From positions 62,001 through 126,000 of the forward strand of contig NZ_JARXXP010000016.1 in NCBI RefSeq assembly GCF_029893965.1: DNA of 64,000 nt, in the 5' to 3' direction. The notes beneath the pieces were generated by a model. It worked only from the letters and a program-made list of their open reading frames with translations, was not told the origin of the DNA and did no database searches. A program made the position numbers and the translations under genes. Shown piece by piece: positions 57,212 to 64,000 of this stretch; within the stretch, counting starts at the first letter, position 1; the number at the start of each line of letters is the position of its first letter. Source of the DNA: Paenibacillus sp. PastM-3 (GTDB taxonomy: Bacteria; Bacillota; Bacilli; Paenibacillales; Paenibacillaceae).

Positions 57212-57700
57212 TCAGGCATTCCCGCGGATCATTGCTGTGACTCCGGTACGGGACAGTTCTTTGATGCCGTATGGCTTCAGTAATTCAATCATCGCATCGA
57301 TCTTTTGTGTATCGCCTACGACCTGGACCAATAGGCTGTTTGTACCGATATCGACAACAGAAGCACGGAACGTCTCAACAACGCCCATAATTTCGGGACG
57401 CTCAGCCGGCTCGGCTTTGACTTTGATCAGGGCCAGTTCGCGGGCAACCATTGGTTTGGAGCCAAGATCTACAACCTTGATGACATCAATCAACTTGTAA
57501 AGCTGCTTCTCGATCTGTTCCAGCGTGTGCTGGTCGCCGAGTGTAACGATGACCATCCGGGACAATCCGATTTCTTCGGATTGCCCGACAGTAATGCTCT
57601 CAATATTGAAGCCACGGCGTCCGAACAAGCCCGCTACCCGCTGCAGCACACCCGGCTGGTCATTCACAAGCACAGAAATCGTGTGTTTCATCACTGTCAT
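57212..57700 (-). CDS. ilvH: Acetolactate synthase small subunit
   Basis: This is the regulatory subunit of acetohydroxyacid synthase, 162 residues. An N-terminal ACT domain (MKHTISVLVNDQPGVLQRVAGLF...RRGFNIESI) gives valine feedback; the C-terminal ALS_ss_C domain follows. The ATG at 57700 overlaps the ilvB stop (ATGA); the methionine three codons on (57691) matches the usual family start and could be the true one. Translational coupling with ilvB is clear either way. Confidence 0.94.
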   Translation of the reverse strand: MTVMKHTISVLVNDQPGVLQRVAGLFGRRGFNIESITVGQSEEIGLSRMVIVTLGDQHTLEQIEKQLYKLIDVIKVVDLGSKPMVARELALIKVKAEPAERPEIMGVVETFRASVVDIGTNSLLVQVVGDTQKIDAMIELLKPYGIKELSRTGVTAMIRGNA

Positions 57701-59445
57701 TCATCCCCCATAAGCATTTGATCAATGGTTGAGCCCTGAGTTACCATCGGGTAGACATTTTCGTCCTTTGGAACGACGAATTCTACCAGAACGGGTCCCG
57801 GCGTTTCCAGTGCTTCTTTCCACGCTGCGCCTGCTTCTTCTTTATTCGTTGCCCGCAGTCCTTTTACACCGTAGGCTTCAGCCAGCTTAACAAAATCCGG
57901 GCTGCCGGCGAGGTCTGTGTAGCTGTAGCGTTTCTCATAAATGAGATTCTGCCACTGGCGTACCATACCCAGAACCTGATTGTTGATGACTACGATTTTG
58001 ACCGGGATATTATTGATTGCACAGATCGCCAGCTCCTGGGAACACATCTGCATTCCGCCGTCCCCGTTAATGGAAACTACCAGCCGCCCAGGCTGAGCCA
58101 TTTGTGCGCCGATTGCTGACGGGAATCCGAAGCCCATTGTTCCAAGTCCTCCGGAAGTAATCCATGAGCGCGGGTGATTAAATTTATAGTACTGTGCAGC
58201 CCACATCTGATGCTGGCCAACGTCAGTAGTTACAATGGCTTCGCCTTTGGTAGTCTCATTGATCATTTCAATGACCCATTGCGGCTTGAGCTCTGTGTCC
58301 GAATCGTTGTAGCGGAGCGGCTTCTCAAGCTTCCACTGGGCGATTTGCGTTCTCCAGGCATCCGCCTTAGCAGCGCGTGTAAGGTCCGGAATCAGCATTT
58401 CCAGTACCGTTTTTACATCGCCTACAATCGGAATATCAGGTGTAACGTTCTTGCCGATTTCCGCCGGATCAATGTCGATGTGAACAATCTTCGCTTTCGG
58501 AGCAAAGCCGTCCAGCTTACCGGTTACGCGGTCATCAAACCGGGCACCGATGTTAATCAGCAAATCACATTGCTGTATGGCATTATTGGCTGTATAGGTA
58601 CCATGCATACCAGGCATTCCCATCCAGAGGTCGTCAGCACTAGGGAAGCAGCCGAGTCCCAGCAGAGTTGTTGTAATCGGGATTTCGGTCCGTTTTACAA
58701 ACTCGGTCATCGCTTCATGCGCTCCGGAGTAGATAACGCCGCCGCCTGCGATAATAATCGGACGTTCGGCTGCCGAGATGGCCCGGATCAGCTTATCCAG
58801 CTGAAGCTTATTAGGAACGGTCCGCGGGTTATAGCCGCGGAGGTTGACTCCCTGGTTCTGTACCGGTGTGAACAGCGCTTTTGCTGCCGATACATCCTTC
58901 GGAATGTCGATCAGTACTGGACCCTTACGTCCTGTATTTGCGATATGGAACGCTTCATGAATGATACGCGGCAGATCTTCGACATCCCTTACCAGATAGC
59001 TGTGCTTCGTAATCGGCATTGTTATTCCTGTGATATCCGCTTCCTGGAAGGCATCTGTTCCAATCAGGCTGGAGAAGACATTACCAGTGATTACTACGAG
59101 CGGAACCGAGTCCATAAAGGCCGTTGCAATTCCTGTAACGAGATTCGTTGCTCCCGGACCTGAGGTTGCGATACATACGCCCGGCTTCCCGCTTGCTCTG
59201 GCATAGCCGTCAGCGGCATGAATTGCGCCTTGCTCGTGGCGGGTAAGAATATGCTTGAAATCATCGAATCCGTGCAGGGCATCGTAGATATACAATACCG
59301 CTCCGCCCGGATAGCCGAATACCGTATCCACACCTTCCAGTACCAGACTGCGCAGCAGGATTTCAGAACCTGTTATCACCTCGGGATTTTTCCATTTCTC
59401 ACGTAATTCTTCTGTAGACCGCACTTCCGGTGTTTGCGCGCTCAT
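57697..59445 (-). CDS. ilvB: Acetolactate synthase large subunit
   Basis: This thiamine-diphosphate enzyme condenses pyruvate or 2-oxobutyrate, opening valine, leucine and isoleucine synthesis. The product has 582 residues: the N-terminal Pyr domain with the catalytic glutamate in RHEQGAIHAADGYARASG, a central FAD-binding domain, and a C-terminal TPP domain with GDGGMQMCSQEL and a NNQVLGMVRQWQ metal segment. The GFGFPSAIGA segment is typical. GGGAGG precedes the ATG. It is the first gene of the operon after the T-box leader. Confidence 0.96.
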   Translation of the reverse strand: MSAQTPEVRSTEELREKWKNPEVITGSEILLRSLVLEGVDTVFGYPGGAVLYIYDALHGFDDFKHILTRHEQGAIHAADGYARASGKPGVCIATSGPGATNLVTGIATAFMDSVPLVVITGNVFSSLIGTDAFQEADITGITMPITKHSYLVRDVEDLPRIIHEAFHIANTGRKGPVLIDIPKDVSAAKALFTPVQNQGVNLRGYNPRTVPNKLQLDKLIRAISAAERPIIIAGGGVIYSGAHEAMTEFVKRTEIPITTTLLGLGCFPSADDLWMGMPGMHGTYTANNAIQQCDLLINIGARFDDRVTGKLDGFAPKAKIVHIDIDPAEIGKNVTPDIPIVGDVKTVLEMLIPDLTRAAKADAWRTQIAQWKLEKPLRYNDSDTELKPQWVIEMINETTKGEAIVTTDVGQHQMWAAQYYKFNHPRSWITSGGLGTMGFGFPSAIGAQMAQPGRLVVSINGDGGMQMCSQELAICAINNIPVKIVVINNQVLGMVRQWQNLIYEKRYSYTDLAGSPDFVKLAEAYGVKGLRATNKEEAGAAWKEALETPGPVLVEFVVPKDENVYPMVTQGSTIDQMLMGDE

Positions 59446-59519
59446 CAGTATTCCTCCCTTCGATAGTTAACATTCATTATGCAAATGACGGACCGTCCTT
59501 TATTCAGCAGCAGGGGCTT

Positions 59520-59880
59520 AAAACCAAAAAAACCTTCCGCCTCCCACGCGCCAAAGCAAAGCGCGTGAGGGACGAAAGGTTTAGCTTCCGTGGTACCACC
59601 CATGTTTGCATTGCATCTCACGATGCAACGCCTTATCAGGTAACAAAAATCCATCGATGTAGGCAGGGCCCAAATCTTTGTAACCTGAAGTCCGTAACGC
59701 GGACCAGACGATTCCCCCTAATAATTCCACCGCTCTAACTGATGGACCTTTCAGGAAAACAGCTCCGAGGTGAGCTCGTATATAAGGGATTTCGGTGGAG
59801 GTTGCAGCAGATCCTCACACTCTCTGAGCAAAAGAGCCCTTAAAACTTCGTCCTCATCATTGCCGATACAAGTATGTTCG
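59520..59880 (-). promoter_or_regulatory. T-box leader (leucine specifier)
   Basis: This is a riboregulator that senses uncharged tRNA. The minus strand carries the conserved T-box GGGTGGTACCACGG (59588-59601) followed by the intrinsic terminator (59526-59582; GCGCGTG loops and a U run). Stem I occupies roughly 59760-59860 and includes CTC (59772-59774) followed by A in the expected specifier position, the leucine codon used in the Bacillus ilv-leu T-box. When tRNA-Leu is uncharged, the antiterminator forms and ilvB-ilvH-ilvC-leuA is read. The specifier assignment is from the alignment by eye. Confidence 0.9.
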
Positions 59881-59897
59881 TTAAAATGTTTAGACAC

Positions 59898-59927
59898 ATT
59901 ATATGATTCCTCACATGGATAAGTCAA
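59898..59927 (-). promoter_or_regulatory. ilv operon promoter
   Basis: TTGACT (59922-59927) and TATAAT (59898-59903) on the minus strand are 18 bases apart, just upstream of the T-box leader. Confidence 0.75.
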
Positions 59928-60034
59928 TACCCATATTTCCTAATCTGTCACAAAACGTTGTTCTGTCCTTTCCGTAACGCCCACACCCCTGCAGGCATAT
60001 GATGTACGACAATGCGTGGAAAGGGGGGCGCGCG

Positions 60035-60481
60035 ATGATTCGTTACCGCAGACCCAGGCAGGATGACAGCGTCATTATGGACTTGATTGAGAAGCAGCTC
60101 GTCCCGTTGTCGCATCTGCCGCAGACTATAATCAACCAGGTCAGAAAGGACCTGCCCCGCCGCCTGAGCCAGGGTGTAACCCTGGTTGCTTGTCCGGACT
60201 ATGAGAGCGACCCGCTTGGGTTCGTCCATTTCATGCTGCACGGTGATCTGCTATATATTGATATGCTGGCCATAGCTCCGGAAGCGCGCCGCAAGCACTG
60301 GGGTAATCTGCTGATGGACCGGGCTGAACGATTTGCATTATCCCGCGGCTGTAAGCGGGCCAAGGTGGCTGTGGACACCGGAAACACAGCAGGTATTTCC
60401 TTCTATGAAAAAATGGGCTACAGCGTAGCCCGTTATCAGCCGCAGAATTATTGCTATGAGTTCGAAAAGCAGTTCAACTGA
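60035..60481 (+). CDS. GNAT-family acetyltransferase
   Basis: The product has 148 residues. The central strand-helix motif IDMLAIAPEARRKHWGNLLMDRAE is the acetyl-CoA binding motif A, with R/Q-x-x-G replaced by RKHWG; KVAVDTGNTAGISFYEKMGY is motif B. Acceptor unknown. The ATG at 60035 is preceded by GGGGGG; an earlier in-frame ATG at 59999 is less well placed. It diverges from the T-box leader promoter. Confidence 0.85.
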   Translation: MIRYRRPRQDDSVIMDLIEKQLVPLSHLPQTIINQVRKDLPRRLSQGVTLVACPDYESDPLGFVHFMLHGDLLYIDMLAIAPEARRKHWGNLLMDRAERFALSRGCKRAKVAVDTGNTAGISFYEKMGYSVARYQPQNYCYEFEKQFN

Positions 60482-60484
60482 AAT

Positions 60485-60832
60485 TTAAAAGAATCCGATC
60501 GGCGGGTACGGCTTACCTCCGTAATAACCCGGACCCGGTCCATAGCCGCCATAACCTGGCCCTGGTCCGTAGCCGCCGTAAGGTACGCCGCCATAGCCAT
60601 AACCGCCGCCGTAGCCGGCATATGGTGCAGTACCTACAGCAAGCAGATCAAACAGCACTAGCGGAATCAGTGCATTGGTTTGCACTTTTTTACCGCTGAC
60701 CCGCTGAAGAATAAGACGGTTGCCCGATACACGCACCAGTTTACCCGTGACCTTGGAGCCGTCTTTTTTTACAGCAACAATATGTTTGCCGACAAGCTTC
60801 ATAACTTGTTTCTTTGTAACCTGCTCTGCCAT
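60485..60832 (-). CDS. Protein with Gly/Tyr/Pro-rich tail (spore-coat-like)
   Basis: The product has 115 residues. The N-terminal 60 form a small beta domain (VGKHIVAVKKDGSKVTGKLVRV, LILQRVSGKKV) that looks like an Sm-like or small-barrel fold, followed by a hydrophobic LIPLVLFDLLAV segment. The tail is rich in Gly, Tyr and Pro in repeats such as GPGPGYGGY. Such tails are common in spore coat or surface proteins of spore formers. AGGAGGG precedes the ATG. Function unknown. Confidence 0.65.
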   Translation of the reverse strand: MAEQVTKKQVMKLVGKHIVAVKKDGSKVTGKLVRVSGNRLILQRVSGKKVQTNALIPLVLFDLLAVGTAPYAGYGGGYGYGGVPYGGYGPGPGYGGYGPGPGYYGGKPYPPIGFF

Positions 60833-61085
60833 AATATCCCTCCTAAAAGTTTTGTGAGCTGAACTTCCCTGTAATTTCTTCGTACAAAACTTGCTCCGGA
60901 AGCTTAAGCTTTGTTTTGTGAGCTGGAATTCATTGTGTTACCTTCGTGAAAAACTCACTTAAGAAAAATACTGAGTTCTGCTTCAGGTTCAACCACAGTC
61001 TATTCGGAATGGATGCGGTTTGCCTGTACATGTGTCCCTGCTGCCGTGGTAACAGACCCAAAGACGCATGCAGTACCGCCGGAAA
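60833..61085. other. Intergenic region with duplicated leader motif
   Basis: About 250 bases without a supported gene. CAGCTCACAAAAC (minus strand) occurs twice, at about 60851-60863 and 60913-60925. The copy next to the start codon forms a leader shared with the gene at 46145. No promoter was assigned. Confidence 0.4.
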
Positions 61086-61124
61086 ACCAAAAAGCGCATG
61101 TCCGGAAAACCTGGACATGCGCTT
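61086..61124 (-). terminator. Intrinsic terminator after nupQ
   Basis: AAGCGCATGTCC and GGACATGCGCTT pair over 12 bases around a 9-base loop, followed by TTTTTGG on the minus strand. Confidence 0.85.
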
Positions 61125-61158
61125 GATTTGGATATATGAAAACTCAGCTCTGTAACGA

Positions 61159-62115
61159 TTAACGCTTACCGGGGTCGTAGGGTTCACCTAATGCTCTAGG
61201 AGCGGAAGATCGGCCTACTGCACTCACCAGTACGATAATAGTCAGTACATAAGGAATCATGAAGATGAATTCCTGCGGAATGCTCTTGGACCATTCAAAC
61301 AACTGTACGTAGTTGCGGATTGCCTGCGAGAAGCCGAAGAAAACAGCGGCTCCAAACGCGCCCAGCGGATTCCATTTACCGAAGATCATTGCGGCAATCG
61401 CAATAAAGCCCTGGCCGGAAATGGTATTGTGCGCAAATGTGCCTGTGGTCGTCAGAGTGATGGTCGCCCCGCCGATACCGGCCAGCATACCGCTCAGCAT
61501 AACACCGATATATCTCATCCGTTTTACGTTAACTCCCAAGGTATCCGCAGCACTCGGATGCTCACCGACTGCGCGTAGACGGAGTCCGAACGGAGTTTTG
61601 AACAGTACGAAGTAAATCACGATGACGAGAATGATCGCCAGGTAAGTCGTCGGGTAGGAATTGAAAACCCCTTCACCGATAACCGGAATTTTGGACAGTA
61701 CAGGAACAGACACCTTCTTGAAGCCGTCAATCAGCGGGGATTCCCCTGCTCCGTCAAAAAACAGCTTAACCATATACAGTGTACTTCCTGCCGCCAGGAA
61801 GTTAATTACCGTACCGCTGATCGTCTGATCCGCTTTGAAGGTGATGGAAGCAACGGCGTGAATCAGGGAGCCGATGACACCGACTGCTATCGCGCAAAGC
61901 ACGCCAACCCATGGAGCCCATGCGCCCAGCCCGGCATCCTGGGCATAATGCCCCCCTACCGCTGCTGCAAAAGCACCGAACATCATCAAGCCTTCCAGAC
62001 CGATATTGACCACACCGGAACGTTCAGAGAAGATGCCGCCAAGAGCAGCGAAAATGAGCGCCGTGGAAAAAACAAGCGTCGTATTGAGCAATTGTCCTAA
62101 CGTCAGCAGATCCAT
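61159..62115 (-). CDS. nupQ: Nucleoside ABC transporter permease NupQ-like
   Basis: This permease of the BPD_transp_2 family has 318 residues with about eight hydrophobic segments. GGIFSERSGVVNIGLEGLMM and LRAVGEHPSAADTLGV are the family hallmarks and match Bacillus NupQ (YufQ) of the guanosine transporter. It starts directly after the nupP stop (TAGATG, no gap), so the two are coupled. It is the last gene of its operon, followed by a terminator. It is a paralogue of the permease at 10228-11157. Confidence 0.88.
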   Translation of the reverse strand: MDLLTLGQLLNTTLVFSTALIFAALGGIFSERSGVVNIGLEGLMMFGAFAAAVGGHYAQDAGLGAWAPWVGVLCAIAVGVIGSLIHAVASITFKADQTISGTVINFLAAGSTLYMVKLFFDGAGESPLIDGFKKVSVPVLSKIPVIGEGVFNSYPTTYLAIILVIVIYFVLFKTPFGLRLRAVGEHPSAADTLGVNVKRMRYIGVMLSGMLAGIGGATITLTTTGTFAHNTISGQGFIAIAAMIFGKWNPLGAFGAAVFFGFSQAIRNYVQLFEWSKSIPQEFIFMIPYVLTIIVLVSAVGRSSAPRALGEPYDPGKR

Positions 62116-63189
62116 CTATGACACCTTCTCTTTCTTCCGCTTGAGGTAAAAGGGCTTAAGCACCCAGCGGACAATTCCTTGTGCTGCAATAAAGAATATA
62201 ATCGAACCGATTACGATGCGGATCAGCTCCGGCGGAACATCCGCCCCAAAGCTCATACCCGCAGCACCGTAAGTTAGCATACCATACAGAATCGCCGCCA
62301 GAATAACACCCAGAGGGTGTGTCAGTCCAAGCAGGGCGACAGCAATACCGTTAAACCCGTAGCCTGGAGATGCAGCAAATACGGACTGGTAATGGAATAC
62401 GCCCAGCACTTCACCTGCACCTGCAAGTCCGGCAAAGGCACCGCTGATGAACATGGCCTTAACAACATTACGGCCCACATTCATCCCGGCATATTCGGCA
62501 GCATTTGGATTGAGACCTACTGCACGCATTTCGTATCCCTGCTTGGTTTTCCACAGGTAGACATAGAAGAAAATTGCCGCACAAATCGCAATTGCCGTTC
62601 CCCAGTGAACACGGGCATTGTCGAATACCCCGTTCAGGAAAGTCATGGACAACGAAGCCGGAATATCTTCGGAACGGTTCTGGCCTTTGAGCAGCAGGAA
62701 GTTCCGTACAATATAATTCGACAGATACAGCGCAATCCAGTTCAGCATGATCGTAGTTATAACTTCGTTAATCCCGCGCTTCGCCTTCAGGTAACCTGCA
62801 ATACCGGCCCATAATCCCCCGGCAAGTCCGGCTGCGATTACAGCAAGCGGAACGAGCAAAAATGACGGTAATCCGGCCAGCTGGATCCCGACAAGGGTAG
62901 CTGCCGTCATGCCTATAAGCACCTGTCCGTCAGCACCGATGTTAAACATCCCTGAACGGAAAGCAAAGGCAACAGCAAGACCGGTGAACATCAGCGGAGT
63001 CATCTCGCGGATGGCCTCACCAATGTCATACGGACTGCCGAATACCCGTTTGAACAGCGCGGAGTAAGCTGCGATAGGGTCATAACCGCCAATCAGCATA
63101 ACAATGGCCCCAACCAGGAAGCCCATTATAATCGCAACCAGAGGCACAACATAGCTGTCTGTTGCGAAGATTTTTTTAAGTCTATGCAC
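62116..63189 (-). CDS. nupP: Nucleoside ABC transporter permease NupP-like
   Basis: This permease has about 357 residues with hydrophobic segments throughout. MFNIGADGQVLIGM and MRAVGLNPNAAEYAGM match the NupP (YufP) branch. The GTG at 63189 follows GGAGG at seven bases and is a better start than the ATG at 63195, which lies too close to the site. It overlaps the ATPase stop in either case, so translation is coupled. Nucleosides such as guanosine are the expected substrate, from family. Confidence 0.87.
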   Translation of the reverse strand: MHRLKKIFATDSYVVPLVAIIMGFLVGAIVMLIGGYDPIAAYSALFKRVFGSPYDIGEAIREMTPLMFTGLAVAFAFRSGMFNIGADGQVLIGMTAATLVGIQLAGLPSFLLVPLAVIAAGLAGGLWAGIAGYLKAKRGINEVITTIMLNWIALYLSNYIVRNFLLLKGQNRSEDIPASLSMTFLNGVFDNARVHWGTAIAICAAIFFYVYLWKTKQGYEMRAVGLNPNAAEYAGMNVGRNVVKAMFISGAFAGLAGAGEVLGVFHYQSVFAASPGYGFNGIAVALLGLTHPLGVILAAILYGMLTYGAAGMSFGADVPPELIRIVIGSIIFFIAAQGIVRWVLKPFYLKRKKEKVS

Positions 63190-64000
63190 CCGCATTTCCT
63201 CCCCGCTTCAAGCTGCCCGCCATCATCAGACCAAGCTCCTGGTCATTCGTATCCTGCGGGAATACTTCGCCGACAATCTGCCCTTCATAAATAACGGCAA
63301 TTCTGTCGGATACATTCATGATCTCATCCAGCTCAAAGGAAATCAGCAGTACCGCCTTACCTTGGTCACGCTGGGCAATCAGCTGCTTCTGCACGAATTC
63401 AATCGCCCCTACATCAAGACCTCGTGTAGGCTGTGCCGCAATAAGAAGTGTCGGATTTTTATCTATTTCCCGCGCAATAATCGCTTTTTGCTGATTACCA
63501 CCGGACAAGGAGCGGGCTTTCGTCTCAATTGAAGGTGTACGTACATCAAATTGTTTAATTAAGTCCTCTGCATGATTGTTAATGACATCCATTTTGAGGA
63601 AGCCGCCCTGGTTGTAAGGACTCTTATAATAAGTTTCGAGCACCATGTTCTCACTTACGCTGAAATCCAGTACCAGACCGTGTTTGTGGCGGTCTTCCGG
63701 AATATGAGACACGTTCATCTCAGAGATTTTACGCGGTGACAGGTTGGCTATCTCCTGGCCTGAAACCGTAATGGAACCGGAATCGATTTTGCGCAGGCCG
63801 GTAATAGCCTGGATCAGCTCGCTTTGCCCGTTTCCGTCAACGCCGGCAATCCCCAGGATCTCCCCTGCCCTCACTTCAAAGCTGAGACCGTTCAGGACAG
63901 GAACCCCGTCCTTGCTCTTGCTGTTGACATTCGTCAGTTTAAGCACACTTTCTCCTACATGCGGAACCTGCTTGTCCACTTTGAAGGTTACTCCGCGGCC
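63182..64000 (-). CDS. nupO: Nucleoside ABC transporter ATP-binding protein, C-terminal half
   Basis: The gene runs off the right edge of the window; about 272 residues are visible. They form the second nucleotide-binding domain of a duplicated ATPase: a P-loop GVDGNGQSEL, signature LSGGNQQKAIIAREI, AQPTRGLDVGA and SFELDEIMNVSDRIAVIYEG. This matches NupO/YufO. An ATG-like codon at 63979 is internal; the frame is open beyond it (GRGVTFK visible). The N-terminal half and the binding protein (NupN-like) should lie outside the window. Confidence 0.88.
   Translation of the reverse strand, partial: GRGVTFKVDKQVPHVGESVLKLTNVNSKSKDGVPVLNGLSFEVRAGEILGIAGVDGNGQSELIQAITGLRKIDSGSITVSGQEIANLSPRKISEMNVSHIPEDRHKHGLVLDFSVSENMVLETYYKSPYNQGGFLKMDVINNHAEDLIKQFDVRTPSIETKARSLSGGNQQKAIIAREIDKNPTLLIAAQPTRGLDVGAIEFVQKQLIAQRDQGKAVLLISFELDEIMNVSDRIAVIYEGQIVGEVFPQDTNDQELGLMMAGSLKRGGNAGA

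Noticed and set aside
60930..61187. 85-codon minus-strand frame after nupQ
   Set aside because: It reads through the nupQ terminator hairpin and overlaps the nupQ end, without start signals.

Overview
The window looks like a chromosomal segment of a low-to-mid GC, endospore-forming Firmicute, most probably Paenibacillus or a close relative. This rests on family content only: a YjcZ-type sporulation peptide, a PucR-controlled purine degradation cluster of Bacillus type, a leucine T-box ahead of ilvB-ilvH-ilvC-leuA, PerR and Fur boxes of Bacillus type, strong AGGAGG ribosome binding sites, and IDEAL, FeoB-associated and SCHR chromate transporter families. There is no rRNA, IS element, prophage or CRISPR array, and only one tRNA (Gly-UCC).

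Layout. 1-3.2 kb is a degraded margin: the start of an unknown minus-strand gene, tandem Crp/Fnr-like sites, a ferrochelatase pseudogene, an IDEAL-domain gene and a serine-hydrolase fragment. 3.2-21.6 kb is a purine/ureide catabolism island, almost all on the minus strand: PucR regulator, PucB-like protein, BMP-type nucleoside ABC transporter, uraD-uraH-allB-allC-pucG, adenine deaminase, and upstream an amidase plus a gamma-glutamyltransferase-family enzyme. 21.8-34.1 kb holds housekeeping and accessory genes: paired chromate transporters, ABC-F ATPase, Nudix, RNA methylase-like, M20 peptidase, small sporulation/membrane peptides, tRNA-Gly, GGDEF/EAL protein and a DRE-TIM aldolase-like protein. 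34.3-42.9 kb holds a Fur-boxed feoAB locus, a small gene with a sigma-B-like promoter, leucyl aminopeptidase, a sporulation-type histidine kinase, a PerR-boxed peroxiredoxin and leuB. 43-47.8 kb has a glycosyltransferase, an aldo/keto reductase and an ECF sigma/anti-sigma/DUF4097 operon. 47.9-54.1 kb is one 2052-residue LPXTG adhesin with ten SpaA/Cna-B-type repeats. 54.3-59.9 kb is the T-box-controlled ilvB-ilvH-ilvC-leuA operon. 60-64 kb has a GNAT enzyme, a Gly/Tyr-rich protein and a second nucleoside ABC transporter (NupOPQ-like) that runs off the window.

How the parts work together. In the purine island, HIU and OHCU become S-allantoin (UraH, UraD), then allantoate (AllB), then ureidoglycine (AllC). 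PucG converts ureidoglycine plus glyoxylate to oxalurate plus glycine. The neighbouring amidase and GGT-family enzyme could, by analogy with Klebsiella HpxY/HpxW, take oxalurate through oxamate to oxalate; this is inference and the most interesting functional hypothesis here. Urate oxidase and xanthine dehydrogenase are absent from the window although a PucB-like cofactor protein is present. The branched-chain genes are split: leuB lies about 11.5 kb from leuA, with the adhesin, ECF operon and other genes between them.

Several genes too short for routine calling are supported by start context and reading frame (25918-26070, 29583-29696, 36943-37080, 23505-23666). Regulatory sites read directly from the sequence include a perfect PerR box, a strong Fur box, a sigma-B-like promoter, a leucine T-box, many intrinsic terminators and palindromic operator candidates around pucR and the BMP gene.
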